Shown: positions 42,683 through 53,170, counted from the stretch's first letter. The stretch is DNA of 64,000 nt from Kitasatospora sp. NBC_01250 (GCF_036226465.1 NZ_CP108476.1:2914001-2978000), one strand, 5' to 3'. Program-made: numbers and translations. Notes: generated from the letters alone by a model not told the origin.

Positions 42683-45600
42683 GTGAGCGTGGTCCTGGTC
42701 AACCGAACGCCTCGGCGTCCGGGGCCCGAGATGCCCGACGGCGAGATCCAGTTGCAGGAGCCGCCGGTCCTGCCGGAGAAGCAGAGCGGCATGTCCAGCA
42801 TCATCAGCATGGCGCCGATGGCGCTCGGCTCGCTCTCCATGGTCTTCATGTTCCTGCGCCCGGGCGGTGAGGGCGGCGGCGCCATGAGCTACCTGGGGAT
42901 GGGCATGATGGCGCTCTCCGCCATCGGCATGCTGGTCACCCAGCTGATCCGCGGCTCCAGCGACCGCAAGCAGCAGTTGCGCGGCGAGCGCCGCGACTAC
43001 CTGCGCTACCTCTCGCAGATCCGTCGCCAGGTGCGCAAGTCGATCGCCGCGCAGCAGCAGGCACTGGCCTGGCGGCACCCGGAGCCGCGCGAGCTCTCCT
43101 CGCTGGTGGACACCTCCCGGCTGTGGGAGCGGCGCGCCGCCCACCCGGACTTCAGTGACGTGCGGATCGGTACCGGGCCGCAGCGCCTGGCCACCCCGCT
43201 CGCCCCGCTCTCCACCAAGCCGGTGGAGGACCTGGAGCCGCTCTGCGCGCACGCGCTGCGCCGCTTCATCCACGCCTACGGCACGCTGGACGACCAGCCG
43301 ATCGCGATCCACCTGCGCGGCTTCGCGCAGGTGCTGCTGCGCGCCGACGATCCCTCCGCCGCCCGGGCGATGGTGCGCGCGATCCTGGCCCAGCTCACCG
43401 TGGTGCACGGCCCGGACGAGCTGCGGGTCGCCATCGTGGCGGCCCCGGAGCACCGCGCGCAGTGGGAGTGGGCCAAGTGGCTGCCGCACGCGCTGCACCC
43501 GAGCGAGAGCGACGGCGCCGGGCCGCTGCGCCTGGTGGCGGCCAGTCTGGGCGAGGCCGAGCAGCTGCTCGGTGAGGAGTTCACCGGCCGCCCGGGCTAC
43601 GAGCCGGACGCCACGCCGAACCGCGACGAGCCGTTCACCGTCCTGGTGCTGGACGGCCCCGGGGCGCACGCGAGCAGCCGGGCCGTACTGACCGGCTACC
43701 GCAACACCGTGCTGATCGACCTGACCGAGAGCCTGGAGTGGCGCCCGGCCCGCACCACGCTGCGGCTGCGGATCACCGAGGGACGCCTCACGATGATCGG
43801 CGCGGACCGCAACCGCAAGGACACCGTCACCGACCTCGGCCGCCCCGACCTGCTGACCGCCCGTCAGGCCACCCACCTGGCGACCCGGCTGGCCCGCTAC
43901 CGGATCGGCGACACGGTGGAGGCCGCCGAGCCGCTGGCCACCGACTTCGACCTGACCGCGCTGCTCGGCATCGCGGACCTGCACAAGCTGGACGTCGAGG
44001 CGCTCTGGGCCCAGCGCGGCATCCCGCAGCGGCTGCGGGTGCCGCTGGGCCTGGGCCCGGACGGCCGCCCGGTGGACCTGGACCTCAAGGAGTCCGCGCA
44101 GGGCGGCATGGGCCCGCACGGCATGCTGATCGGCGCCACCGGCTCCGGCAAGTCCGAGCTGCTGCGCACCCTGGTGCTGGCGCTGGCCGTGACGCACTCC
44201 TCCGAGGTGCTCAACTTCGTCCTGGTCGACTTCAAGGGTGGCGCGACCTTCCTCGGCCTGGACGCACTGCCGCACACCTCGGCCGTGATCACCAACCTGG
44301 CCGACGAGGCCTCCCTGGTGGACCGGATGCGCGACGCGCTGCACGGCGAGATGGTCCGCCGCCAGGAGTGGCTGCGGGCAGCCGGCAACTACGCCTCGCT
44401 GCTCGAGTACGAGACCGCGCGAGCCAACGGCACCCCGCTGCAGCCGATGCCCGTGCTCTTCGTGGTGGTCGACGAGTTCAGCGAACTGCTCGCCGCGCAC
44501 CGCGACTTCATGGAGCTGTTCATCATGATCGGCCGGCTCGGCCGCTCGCTGGGCGTGCACCTGCTGCTGGCCTCGCAGCGCCTGGACGAGGGCCGGATGA
44601 ACGCGCTGGAGTCCCACCTCTCCTACCGGATCGGTCTGCGCACCTTCTCCGCGATGGAGAGCCGCGGCGTGCTCGGCGTCCCGGACGCCTACCAGCTGCC
44701 CTCGGCCCCCGGCAACGGCTTCCTGCGCAGCGACATCTCCACCCTGACCCGCTTCAAGGCGGCCTACGTCTCGGGCCCGTACAAGCCCAAGCGCCGGGCG
44801 GCCCAGCAGGCGGTGCTCGAAGGCCAGGTGGTCGCGTACGGCACGAACTACGTGGCGCCCCAGCAGCTTCCCGTCGTCGCCGAGGAGCCGGTGGAGGAGG
44901 AGGCGGCCGGCACGCTGCTGGAGATCGCGGCCGCCAAGCTCTACGACGTCGGCCCGCCCGCCTACCGGGTCTGGCTGCCGCCGCTGGACGTGCCGCCCAC
45001 CCTGGACGAGCTGCTGCCGCCGCTCACCGCGCACCCCGAGCGCGGCCTGACCACCGAGGCGGCCCAGACGCACGGCGCGCTCAACGTCCCGGTCGGCGTG
45101 ATCGACCGCCCGTTCCACCAGCTGCGCGACCTGATGACCGCCGACCTGTCGGGCGCCGGCGGCCACGTCGGCATCGCCGGTGCCCCGCAGAGCGGCAAGA
45201 GCACGCTGCTGCGGACCCTGATCACCGGTCTCGCGCTCACCCACACCCCGCGCGAGGTCCAGTTCTACTGCCTGGACTTCGGCGGTGGCACGCTCTCCAC
45301 CCTGCGCGGCCTGCCGCACCTGGGCGGGGTGACCGGGCGGCACGACGGCGAGCGGGTGCTGCGCACCATCGCCGAGGTGAACGGGGTCATCACCCGGCGC
45401 GAGAAGTACTTCGCCGAGCTGGGCATCGACTCGATCGCCAACTTCCGCCGCCGCAAGGCGGCCGGCCAGCTGGCCGAGGACCCGCACGGTGACGTCTTCC
45501 TGGTGATCGACGGCTGGAACACGCTGCGCCAGGAGTTCAACGACCTGGCCCAGGTGCTCACCCTGATCGCCCAGCGCGGCATCAACTACGGCGTCCACCT

Positions 45601-46639
45601 GATGGTCGCCACCACGCGCTGGGGCGAGGTCACCGCCGGACTGCGCGACCTGCTGCAGACCCGGTTCGAGCTGCGGCTGGGCGACCCGGTCGACTCGGTG
45701 ATCAACATGCGCGCGGCGGGCAAGGTGCCCAAGAGTCCGGGCCGCGGCCTGACCGACGAGCAGTTGCACTTCCTCACCGCGCTGCCGCGGATCGACGGCA
45801 CCGGCACCACCGAGGACCTCGGCGAGGGCATCGCCGACCTGGTCGACGCCATCGCCGCGCACTGGACCGGGCCGCGCGCCCCCGAGGTGCGGATGCTGCC
45901 GCTCACCCTGGACGCCGCCGACCTGCCGGCGCCCGAGGGACGCCTGCGGGTGCCGATCGGCCTGGAGGACACCGAGGTCGCGCCGCTCTGGCACGACTTC
46001 GAGGAGAACCCGCACCTGCTGGTCATCGGCGACACCGAGTCCGGCAAGACCAACCTGCTGAAGCTGATGGCCCAGTCCATCACCCGGGCCTACACGCCCG
46101 CCGAGGCCCGGATCATGGTGGTCGACTACCGCCGCGGGCTCTACGACGTGGTGCCCAAGGAGTACCAGCTCGGCTACGCGGTGGCCGTCGACATGCTGCG
46201 CCAGATCGTCGACGGCGCGGCGCGTGCGATGAAGAACCGGATCCCCGCCGACGACATCAGCCCCGCCCGGCTCAAGCTGCGCGACTGGTGGGAGGGTCCG
46301 GAGCTGTTCATCCTGGTCGACGACTACGACCTGGTCGGCGCGGGCTCCGGCAGCCACCCCTTCGCCGCGGTGCTCGACAACCTGGCCCAGGGCGCCGAGA
46401 TCGGCCTGCACCTGATCGTGGCGCGCGGCGCCAACGGCATCGGGCGGGCGATGAGCGACCCGCTGCTGCGCAAGCTGCAGGAGGTCAACTCGCCGGCCCT
46501 GCTGATGTCCTGCCCGCCCTCCGAGGGCTACCTGTTCGGCAACATCAAGCCCAGGCAGCTCACCACCGGCCGCGGCCTCTACATCACCCGCCGGCGCACC
46601 GTGCAGGTGCAGACCGGGCACCTGGGCAAGGACGGGTGA
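42683..46639 (+). CDS. eccC: Type VII secretion ATPase EccC (fused EccCa/EccCb)
   Basis: 1318 aa. An N-terminal basic/acidic segment is followed by two membrane helices (~40-57 and ~70-90), then a DUF domain and three FtsK/SpoIIIE-type ATPase domains. Walker A motifs: GATGSGKSE at 484 (Lys490), GAPQSGKST at 833 (Lys839) and GDTESGKTN at 1116 (Lys1122). The first has Walker B VVVDEF at ~594-599. The GTG start at 42683 has GGGAG 7 bases upstream. EccC recognises WXG100 substrates through its last domain and drives export. The single-chain form is usual outside mycobacterial ESX-1. It diverges from eccD and is followed 64 bases later by the 888-aa gene, likely in the same unit. Confidence 0.97.
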   Translation: MSVVLVNRTPRRPGPEMPDGEIQLQEPPVLPEKQSGMSSIISMAPMALGSLSMVFMFLRPGGEGGGAMSYLGMGMMALSAIGMLVTQLIRGSSDRKQQLRGERRDYLRYLSQIRRQVRKSIAAQQQALAWRHPEPRELSSLVDTSRLWERRAAHPDFSDVRIGTGPQRLATPLAPLSTKPVEDLEPLCAHALRRFIHAYGTLDDQPIAIHLRGFAQVLLRADDPSAARAMVRAILAQLTVVHGPDELRVAIVAAPEHRAQWEWAKWLPHALHPSESDGAGPLRLVAASLGEAEQLLGEEFTGRPGYEPDATPNRDEPFTVLVLDGPGAHASSRAVLTGYRNTVLIDLTESLEWRPARTTLRLRITEGRLTMIGADRNRKDTVTDLGRPDLLTARQATHLATRLARYRIGDTVEAAEPLATDFDLTALLGIADLHKLDVEALWAQRGIPQRLRVPLGLGPDGRPVDLDLKESAQGGMGPHGMLIGATGSGKSELLRTLVLALAVTHSSEVLNFVLVDFKGGATFLGLDALPHTSAVITNLADEASLVDRMRDALHGEMVRRQEWLRAAGNYASLLEYETARANGTPLQPMPVLFVVVDEFSELLAAHRDFMELFIMIGRLGRSLGVHLLLASQRLDEGRMNALESHLSYRIGLRTFSAMESRGVLGVPDAYQLPSAPGNGFLRSDISTLTRFKAAYVSGPYKPKRRAAQQAVLEGQVVAYGTNYVAPQQLPVVAEEPVEEEAAGTLLEIAAAKLYDVGPPAYRVWLPPLDVPPTLDELLPPLTAHPERGLTTEAAQTHGALNVPVGVIDRPFHQLRDLMTADLSGAGGHVGIAGAPQSGKSTLLRTLITGLALTHTPREVQFYCLDFGGGTLSTLRGLPHLGGVTGRHDGERVLRTIAEVNGVITRREKYFAELGIDSIANFRRRKAAGQLAEDPHGDVFLVIDGWNTLRQEFNDLAQVLTLIAQRGINYGVHLMVATTRWGEVTAGLRDLLQTRFELRLGDPVDSVINMRAAGKVPKSPGRGLTDEQLHFLTALPRIDGTGTTEDLGEGIADLVDAIAAHWTGPRAPEVRMLPLTLDAADLPAPEGRLRVPIGLEDTEVAPLWHDFEENPHLLVIGDTESGKTNLLKLMAQSITRAYTPAEARIMVVDYRRGLYDVVPKEYQLGYAVAVDMLRQIVDGAARAMKNRIPADDISPARLKLRDWWEGPELFILVDDYDLVGAGSGSHPFAAVLDNLAQGAEIGLHLIVARGANGIGRAMSDPLLRKLQEVNSPALLMSCPPSEGYLFGNIKPRQLTTGRGLYITRRRTVQVQTGHLGKDG

Positions 46640-46703
46640 ACCGGCGGGGGTGACGGGCCCGTAGTCCCGGCTGGGGCTCACTCAGCAGAACGGAGGCCAG
46701 GCC

Positions 46704-49370
46704 ATGGACTCGGCAAAATCCCAGGTCACCGAGCGGTCCACGTTGCGCGCGGTGGGTCCGCACTTCCTCATCGCGCCGCCGGGCGCCGAGCAGGAGGGCC
46801 TGGCCGCGGCCATGGGCCCGGTGCGCGCCGACCCCCGGGCCCTGGTGCTGCTCGCCGCCGCGCCGGACGCCGCCCCGGTGCTGCGCGAATCGCTGGGCGA
46901 GCTGACCCGCAACGCGGGTGCCCGGGGGGCCGACACCCTGGTGCTGGCCGCCTCCGGGCTCGGCGCGAGCGGCCCCGACGGCCGGCGTCCGGCCGAACTC
47001 CTGGCCCAGCGAACCGGGTTGACGGTGGTGGCACCGGACGCGCTGGTCTCCATCGAGCCGGACGGGACCCTGCTGGTGACGGGCGGCTCCTGGTGGCGCT
47101 GCCGGCCGGCGGGCGAGCCCGAGGCGCTCGGCGAGCGCTGGCCGGGCGACGCGGCGATCAACCCGCTGCGCAGCGGCGGCGTCTGGATCACCGCCACCGC
47201 CCCCGCCTTCGCGCCCGCCATCCTCGACTTCGCCTCGGCCCCGACCGGGACCCTGCTCCTGGTGCTCGGCGAGCCCGGCGCGCCGCTGCCCACCGGCGTG
47301 CAACTCGCCTCGGTGGCAGCATCGCTGCTCGCCACCGCCGCCCCCACCGCCGGAGACCTGCGGCTGCTGCTCAGCGCCCCCTGGGCCGACCCCGTCGCCC
47401 TGGTCGAACTCTCCGCGATCCTGGCCGCCTCGCTCGACCGCGAGGTGCACGCCGCCATCGGCCTGCCGCTGCTCACCGCGAGCGGCTACTCCAGCGTGCA
47501 CCTCGCCCCCGACGGCACGCCCGGCTGGGAGCCCTACCTGACCGAGCTGACCGCCTGCCCGGTCAGGCGCAGCGTGACCGCCGTCGCCTGGCGCGGCCAC
47601 CCCTCCTGGGCACCGGCCGGACCGGCGCGCTACCACGCCTTCCCCGGTTGGGAGTTGGAGGCCATCTCGGCCGGCCTCTGGCTGCGCCCGGCGATCGGCA
47701 CCGCCGACCGCGCCCCCCGGCTGCGCCGACCCGACCCGGCGCAGCCGGTGCTGGTGGTCGGCGCGGCCGGGTTCCCGGTGACCCAGGAGGTCTGGGAGCA
47801 CCTGGGCACGCTGCTCCCGGGCTTCCCCCCGCTCGGCGCCGGGCCGAGCGGGCCGCTGGGGCTGGCGGTCGCGGTGGCGGGGTCGATGGACGCCGAGTCG
47901 GAGACGGTGGGGCGGTTCAGCGCACGGATCCACAAGCTCACCTGGCTGGGCACGGAGGGGGCGGTGCGGCGGGCGGCGCCTGCGGCTGTTCCGGCGCCGG
48001 TAGCGGAGCCGGTACCGGTAGCGGAGCCGGTGGTTGTTCCGGCCCCGGCGCCCGTCGCACCCCTCGCGCCGGAGCCGGAGCTCCCCATCCCGATCCCCAC
48101 CGCGTCGGAGATGGCAGGCCTGGCCATTCCCATCCCCACCTCGGCCGACCGGCCCACCACGATGCTGAGCACGGCCAACCCGGACGACGTCCCCACCCTC
48201 TCCATGTCCCCGGTCCGCACCCCGACCCCCGAGCCCGAGCCGACGCCTGCCCCCGAGCCCGCCCGCGAGCCCGAGCCGACGCCCGAACCCGAGCCGACCC
48301 CTGAGCCTGCCCCCACCCCCGAGCCCGAGCCGGCACCCGAGCCCGCCCGCGAACCCGAGCCGGCACCCGAACCCGAGCCCACCCCCGTCCCGGAGCCGGA
48401 GCCCACGCCCGAGCCGACGCCTGCCCCCGAGGCGACCTCCGTCCCGGAGCCCGTCCGCGAGCCCGAGCCCGAGCCCGAGCCCGTCCCGGAGCCGGAGCCC
48501 ACGCCCGAACCTGAACCCACCCCCGAGCCGACCCCTGCCCCGGAGCCCACCCCCGAGCCCGAGCCGACCCCTGCCCCTGAACCCCTCCCCGAGCCCGCCC
48601 CGGCCCCGGAACCCGCTCCCACCCCACCCACTCCCACACCCGCTCCCGCCCCCTCCACCACCCCCTACGAGGACCGCGAGGCCCTGGTCGCCCTCCTCGG
48701 CCAGCCCTACATCCGCTGGGCCAGCCGCGCCGACCAGGTGGCCACCCGCCTCCCCGGCCTGCGCCCGGCCGCCGGCGAGGACCTCCGCCCCGAGCTCGTC
48801 GCCGTGCTGCTCCACCACGTCGACGCCCCCGTCCCCGCCTCCCGCACCGCGCTGGCCGCCGCTGCCCGCTCCGGCAACCCGGGCACCCTGCTCCCCTACC
48901 TGCGCTGCCTCGCCGCCGGCCTGCGCCGACTGCCCAGCCACCACGGCGCGGTGCTGGTCGGCGCCCCGCCGGGCCCCTTCGAGCTGGACCGCTACACCCC
49001 GGGCGCGCTGCTCACCGAGTCCGCCCCGATCAGCGGGATCAGCGCCGTGGCAGCCGACCTGGGCGAGGACGTCGAGGTCGAGTTCGCCCTCTGGTCCGCC
49101 ACCGGCCGCCGCACCTCGGCCTTCGGCGAGCCCGGTGAGCAGCCCACCGTGGTCTTCGCCCCGGGCAGCACCTTCGAGGTCCTGGAAGTCGAGCCCGCCG
49201 ACCTCTCGGTCAACCGCCCGACCCGCGTCCTGCTCCACGAGATCGCCGGCCCCCGCCCGTCCCCCGAGCGCCTGCGCGCCTGGCTCGCCCGCCGCGACGC
49301 CACCACCCCCGACGCCCGCGTCCGCCCGGCCCACCCGGACCACTTCCACCTCGACCTCGGCGCCGCCTGA
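46704..49370 (+). CDS. T7SS-locus 888-aa protein with (Pro-Glu)n stalk and degenerate ART-like C-terminus
   Basis: ATG start with GGAGG 7 bases upstream. Residues 1-~430 form an alternating alpha/beta domain ([37 protein letters not shown]) of unrecognised family, with no signal peptide or membrane helix. Residues ~440-650 are a long EP/TP/AP rod. The last ~230 residues contain [41 protein letters not shown] and [14 protein letters not shown]. The last resembles the Glu-strand of ADP-ribosyltransferases but lacks E-x-E, so it is probably a non-catalytic relative. It follows eccC closely. The rod matches, in kind, the EP repeat of the giant toxin, hinting at a docking or accessory role. Confidence 0.85.
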   Translation: MDSAKSQVTERSTLRAVGPHFLIAPPGAEQEGLAAAMGPVRADPRALVLLAAAPDAAPVLRESLGELTRNAGARGADTLVLAASGLGASGPDGRRPAELLAQRTGLTVVAPDALVSIEPDGTLLVTGGSWWRCRPAGEPEALGERWPGDAAINPLRSGGVWITATAPAFAPAILDFASAPTGTLLLVLGEPGAPLPTGVQLASVAASLLATAAPTAGDLRLLLSAPWADPVALVELSAILAASLDREVHAAIGLPLLTASGYSSVHLAPDGTPGWEPYLTELTACPVRRSVTAVAWRGHPSWAPAGPARYHAFPGWELEAISAGLWLRPAIGTADRAPRLRRPDPAQPVLVVGAAGFPVTQEVWEHLGTLLPGFPPLGAGPSGPLGLAVAVAGSMDAESETVGRFSARIHKLTWLGTEGAVRRAAPAAVPAPVAEPVPVAEPVVVPAPAPVAPLAPEPELPIPIPTASEMAGLAIPIPTSADRPTTMLSTANPDDVPTLSMSPVRTPTPEPEPTPAPEPAREPEPTPEPEPTPEPAPTPEPEPAPEPAREPEPAPEPEPTPVPEPEPTPEPTPAPEATSVPEPVREPEPEPEPVPEPEPTPEPEPTPEPTPAPEPTPEPEPTPAPEPLPEPAPAPEPAPTPPTPTPAPAPSTTPYEDREALVALLGQPYIRWASRADQVATRLPGLRPAAGEDLRPELVAVLLHHVDAPVPASRTALAAAARSGNPGTLLPYLRCLAAGLRRLPSHHGAVLVGAPPGPFELDRYTPGALLTESAPISGISAVAADLGEDVEVEFALWSATGRRTSAFGEPGEQPTVVFAPGSTFEVLEVEPADLSVNRPTRVLLHEIAGPRPSPERLRAWLARRDATTPDARVRPAHPDHFHLDLGAA
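48220..48660 (+). repeat. Pro-Glu/Pro-Thr-Pro-Glu coding repeat in the 888-aa gene
   Basis: About 145 codons made almost only of E-P, T-P and A-P units with occasional R ([10 protein letters not shown] type). The DNA is a CCCGAG-like tandem repeat prone to slippage. It encodes an extended rigid stalk. Confidence 0.9.
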
Positions 49371-49377
49371 CCAGGCC

Positions 49378-50049
49378 CTACCCCCGCTCCCCCACCCTCA
49401 CCAGCCCCAGCTCGTACGCCGTGATCACCAGCTGCACCCGATCGCGCGCCGCCAACTTGCTGAACAGCCGCGCCACATGGGCCTTGGCCGTGGCCACGCT
49501 GATGAACAGCTCGGCCGCGATCTCGCTGTTGGAGAGCCCCCGCCCCACCAGCGTCAGCACCTCGCGCTCGCGCTCGGTGATCCCCTCGACCGCCGGTGGC
49601 ACGTGCAGGGCTCCCGGCCGCTCGGGCCGGCTGACGAACTCCTCGATCAGCCGCCGCGTGACAGCCGGCGCGATCAGCGCGTCCCCGGCGGCGACCACCC
49701 GGATGCCGCCGAGGATGTCCTCCAGCGCCATGTCCTTGACCAAAAACCCGCTCGCCCCGGCGCGCAGCGCGGCGTAGACGTAGTCGTCCTCGTCGAAGGT
49801 GGTCAGCATCAGCACCCGCACCGGACCGCCCCCGGCGGTGATCGCCCGGGTGGCCTCGATCCCGTCCATGCCGGGCATCCGGATGTCCATCACCACCACG
49901 TCCGGCTGCTCCTCCCGGGCCAGCCGCACCGCCTCGGTCCCGGTCCCCGCCTCGCCGACGACCACCAGGTCCTCGGTGTCCGCCGCCAGCACCCGCAGCC
50001 CGGCCCGCACCAGCGGCTGGTCATCGGCCAGCACCACCCGTACCGTCAT
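49378..50049 (-). CDS. NarL/LuxR-family response regulator
   Basis: 223 aa. The receiver domain (1-~125) has the acidic pair Asp9-Asp10, phosphoacceptor Asp55 in VVVMDIRMPGMDG, Thr in MLTTFDE and Lys in FLVKDM. The C-terminal LuxR helix-turn-helix has ITEREREVLTLVGRGLSNSEIAAEL and SVATAKAHVARL. The start ATG overlaps the kinase stop by 4 bases (ATGA), so the pair is co-translated. It is convergent with the 888-aa gene with only 7 bases between. It most likely controls the divergent ABC transporter operon beyond the kinase gene. Confidence 0.96.
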   Translation of the reverse strand: MTVRVVLADDQPLVRAGLRVLAADTEDLVVVGEAGTGTEAVRLAREEQPDVVVMDIRMPGMDGIEATRAITAGGGPVRVLMLTTFDEDDYVYAALRAGASGFLVKDMALEDILGGIRVVAAGDALIAPAVTRRLIEEFVSRPERPGALHVPPAVEGITEREREVLTLVGRGLSNSEIAAELFISVATAKAHVARLFSKLAARDRVQLVITAYELGLVRVGERG

Positions 50050-51260
50050 CGGCTCCCCGCCCCCGCTCCTGCTCCCGCACGCGCACCCGCCACCAGCGGC
50101 AGCCGCGCCGCCACCCGGTACCCGCCCCCGTCCCGCGGCCCGGCCGCGAACTCACCGTGCAACAGCGCCACCCGCTCACGCATCCCGATCAGCCCGTACC
50201 CGGCCCCGCTCATACCCACGTTGCCGCCACCGTTCCCGCGATCCGTGATCTCGATGACCAACTCCTCCTCCCGACAGTCGATCAGCACCTGACACGACAT
50301 CACCCCGGCGTGCCGCACCACATTGGTCAGCCCCTCCTGGATGATCCGAAAGGCGGCCAGGTCGACTTCCGGCGCCAGCGCACGCCGCTCCCCGGTCCAC
50401 CGCACCGCGACCCGCACCCCCGCCTGCCCGGTCGCCTCCGCCAGCCGCTCGACGTCCCCGAGCCCGGGCGCCGGCTCCCGCGGCGAGGCTCCCGCACTCT
50501 GGCCCGCGACCGGCTGGCGCAGCGCGCCGAGGGTGCGCCGCAGCCCCGCCAGGGTCTCCCGGCTGGTCGCCTCGATCGCCCGCAGCGCATTGCGGGCCTC
50601 CTCCGGCTGGGTGTCCATCACCCGACTGCCCACCCCGGCCTGGATCGCGATGATGCCGATGCTGTGCGCGACCATGTCGTGCAACTCGCGGGCGATCTGC
50701 AGTCGTTCGGCCGTGGCCGCCTGAGCGGCGCGTTGGCTGCGCAGCGACTCGGTGTAGGCGCGGTGCTGGTGCAGGTAGCGGCCGACCAGCCAGGCGAGGC
50801 AGGTCGCCAGCAGGTAGACGAGCGCCAACGGAACCCCCAGCGAGTAGTCGAACCCGCGGTACCCGAGGCCGTGCGCCCCGAGCCAGTTGGGCACCGCGCC
50901 CGCCATCGCGACGCAGATCAGCGCCGCGCTCCAGAGCGACTCCCGGCGCGGCCTGCTGCGGGCGATGTACACCAGCGCCAGGTCCGCGGCCAGGCACTCG
51001 ATCGCCCCGAACCACCACCACCAGAACGTCACGACTCCGAAGTACGCGGCGCCCAGCATCAACGCCAGCCCGAGCAGCGGCTGTCGGCGCAGCAGCACCA
51101 GCGGCAGCAGGGTGGCGAGCACGGGAAGGACCGCCTGCGTACCCGCCTGCACCCCGGGGCGCACGGTCAGCAACAGCGCGACGGGCGAGGCCAGCACCAC
51201 TCCCCACACCAGGCCGGTCCATACCCTGGCAGGTATCCGCTTGAGCAAGGGTGTTTTCAC
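50046..51260 (-). CDS. Sensor histidine kinase (HisKA_3 type)
   Basis: About 404 aa with five to six hydrophobic helices in the first ~150 residues, then the dimerisation motif QIARELHDMVAHSIGIIAIQ with phospho-His194, and a C-terminal ATPase (VIEITDRGNGGG and GLIGMRERV). This is the NarL-family partner type. The GTG at 51260 (VKTPLLKRIP) is taken as start, as in typical members; the ATG at 51296 is possible, and neither has a strong ribosome site. It is co-translated with the response regulator and diverges from an ABC exporter operon, a common pairing for cell-envelope or antibiotic stress responses. The signal is unknown. Confidence 0.93.
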   Translation of the reverse strand: MKTPLLKRIPARVWTGLVWGVVLASPVALLLTVRPGVQAGTQAVLPVLATLLPLVLLRRQPLLGLALMLGAAYFGVVTFWWWWFGAIECLAADLALVYIARSRPRRESLWSAALICVAMAGAVPNWLGAHGLGYRGFDYSLGVPLALVYLLATCLAWLVGRYLHQHRAYTESLRSQRAAQAATAERLQIARELHDMVAHSIGIIAIQAGVGSRVMDTQPEEARNALRAIEATSRETLAGLRRTLGALRQPVAGQSAGASPREPAPGLGDVERLAEATGQAGVRVAVRWTGERRALAPEVDLAAFRIIQEGLTNVVRHAGVMSCQVLIDCREEELVIEITDRGNGGGNVGMSGAGYGLIGMRERVALLHGEFAAGPRDGGGYRVAARLPLVAGARAGAGAGAGSR

Positions 51261-51392
51261 CCCGCGATGGTAGCCGTCAGCCCGCTGACCAGGCATGGGC
51301 CCACGGGCTTACACCCCGGGGCTACTCTGCCCCCACCGGTGCAGCCCACGGCCCCATGCGCGGCGGCACCGCCGGGGGGCACGGTGGATCCC

Positions 51393-52304
51393 GTGATCGA
51401 AGTCAACGAACTGACGAAGCGTTACGGCCGCACCACCGCCGTCAACCAGCTGAGCTTCACCGTCCGCCCGGGCCACGTCACCGGGTTCCTCGGCCCCAAT
51501 GGCGCGGGCAAGAGCACCACGCTGCGCCTGCTGCTCGGCCTCAACTCGCCCACCAGCGGCACCGCCACCATCGACGGACGCCCCTTCCAGCACCACCCGC
51601 GCGGCCTGCGCCACGTCGGCGCCCTGCTCGACGCGAGCGACGTGCACGGCGGACGCAGCGCCCGGGCCCACCTGACGGCGCTGGCCCAGAGCAACCGGAT
51701 CCCGCGCACCCGGGTCGAGGAGGTGCTGCGCGAGGTCGGCCTGGCCGGCGCGGCGGGGCGCCGGATCGGCGGCTTCTCGCTCGGCATGCGCCAACGCCTG
51801 GGCATCGCCACCGCGTTGCTCGGCGACCCGCCGGTGCTGCTCTTCGACGAGCCGTTCAACGGCCTCGACCCCGAGGGCGTGCTCTGGGTGCGCGGCCTCT
51901 TCCAGCGGCTGGCCGCCGAGGGGCGCACCGTCTTCGTCTCCAGCCACCTGATGAGCGAGATGGAGAGCACCGCTGAGCAGTTGATCGTGATCGGCCGCGG
52001 CGAACTCCTCGCGGACGCCACCATCGCGGAGTTCGCGGCCCGCGCCACGGGGGCGAGCGTGGCCGTCCGCACCCCGCAGGCCGCCGCACTGACCGCCCTG
52101 CTGCTCGGCCACGGCGCCGGCGTCCACCAGGACGGGCCCGACCAGCTCACGGTGACCGGCCTGGACGCCGACCGGATCGGCGAACTCGCCTTCCAGCACC
52201 AGCTGCGCCTGAACGAACTGACCACCCGCCACGCCTCGTTGGAGCAGGCGTTCATGGAACTGACCGCCGACAGCGTCGAATACCTCGCCGGAGACCCCCG
52301 ATGA
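51393..52304 (+). CDS. ABC transporter ATP-binding protein
   Basis: 303 aa. Begins IEVNELTKRYGRTTAVNQ. Walker A is GPNGAGKST, the signature is FSLGMRQRLGIA, Walker B is VLLFDEPFNGLDPEG and the switch region is VSSHLMSEME. This is the DrrA/BcrA-like exporter subfamily. The GTG at 51393 was chosen; a GTG at 51384 is equally possible and adds three residues. The stop overlaps the permease start (ATGA), so the two form one exporter. It diverges from the two-component system and is probably regulated by it. Substrate unknown; this subfamily usually exports drugs or peptides. Confidence 0.95.
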   Translation: MIEVNELTKRYGRTTAVNQLSFTVRPGHVTGFLGPNGAGKSTTLRLLLGLNSPTSGTATIDGRPFQHHPRGLRHVGALLDASDVHGGRSARAHLTALAQSNRIPRTRVEEVLREVGLAGAAGRRIGGFSLGMRQRLGIATALLGDPPVLLFDEPFNGLDPEGVLWVRGLFQRLAAEGRTVFVSSHLMSEMESTAEQLIVIGRGELLADATIAEFAARATGASVAVRTPQAAALTALLLGHGAGVHQDGPDQLTVTGLDADRIGELAFQHQLRLNELTTRHASLEQAFMELTADSVEYLAGDPR

Positions 52305-53170
52305 CCGCCCTTCACGCCTCGATCTCCACCCCGGCCTCCCCGCAGATCGTCGACGATCCCCGCGCCCGGTTCCGCGACCTGCTCGCCTCCGAGTGGACCA
52401 AGCTCTGGTCCCTGCGCTCGATCCGCTGGGCCCTGCTGACCACCGTGCTGGCGGTGCTCGCCATCAGCGCCAACGCGGCCCGCTCCGACCTCAGCAACTG
52501 GCCCGACTATCCGCCGTCGACCAAGGCCGACTTCGTCCCGCTCTGGTCGATGGGCGACGCGTTCCCCAACAACTCCTCGTTCATCCTGGCCCTGGCCACC
52601 GGCAGCATCGGCGCCATCGCGATCGTCGGCGAGTACAGCAGCGGCATGATCCGCACCACCTTCGCGGCCGTCCCGGCCCGCCGGGCGGTACTGGCCGCCA
52701 AGGTGGTCGTGCTGACCGCGCTGATGCTGGTCGCGGGCCTGGTGATGGCCTTCGGCTCGTTCTGGATCTCCCAGGCCATCCTGTCCACCCAGCACATCGG
52801 CATCTCGATCAGCCAGCCGCACGCCCTGCGCTGCATCCTCGCGGACGCGGTGTTCCCGGTGGTCTGCGCACTGGTCGGGCTCGGCCTGGGTGCCCTGATC
52901 CGGCACAGCGCGACCACCATGGTGATGGTCTCCGTGGCGCTCCTCCTGCTGCCGACCCTCCTCAACAGCAGCCTCCACCAGTGGGTCATCGACCTCCACA
53001 ACGCCACACCCATCGCCGCCTGGCAGCGCCTGGTCTTCGTCCTCGATGCCGACATGCTGGGCGACCCCGGCTTCCACCCGACGCTGACGGGGTCAGCCGT
53101 GGTCTTCCTGCTCTGGCCGCTGGTCGCGGTGCTGCTCCCCCTCCTGATCGTCCGCCACCGGGACCACTGA
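52301..53170 (+). CDS. ABC-2 type transporter permease
   Basis: 289 aa with about six membrane helices: after a cytoplasmic start containing LLASEWTKLWSLRSIRW, typical of ABC-2 permeases, helices lie at ~43-60, ~95-112, ~135-160, ~185-205, ~215-235 and ~265-285. The GEYSSGMIRTTFAAVPARR loop between helices 2 and 3 is a family hallmark (coupling helix). It overlaps the ATPase gene by 4 bases and completes a two-gene exporter. Confidence 0.94.
   Translation: MTALHASISTPASPQIVDDPRARFRDLLASEWTKLWSLRSIRWALLTTVLAVLAISANAARSDLSNWPDYPPSTKADFVPLWSMGDAFPNNSSFILALATGSIGAIAIVGEYSSGMIRTTFAAVPARRAVLAAKVVVLTALMLVAGLVMAFGSFWISQAILSTQHIGISISQPHALRCILADAVFPVVCALVGLGLGALIRHSATTMVMVSVALLLLPTLLNSSLHQWVIDLHNATPIAAWQRLVFVLDADMLGDPGFHPTLTGSAVVFLLWPLVAVLLPLLIVRHRDH

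Noticed and set aside
41009..49349. Long minus-strand frames opposite eccC and the 888-aa gene
   Set aside because: Compositionally biased shadows with no motif; the plus-strand products are clear EccC and its neighbour.
50157..51392. 5' extension of the ABC ATPase frame over the histidine kinase gene
   Set aside because: The extension has no ABC motif and lies antisense to a well-supported kinase; the true start is at 51393 or 51384.
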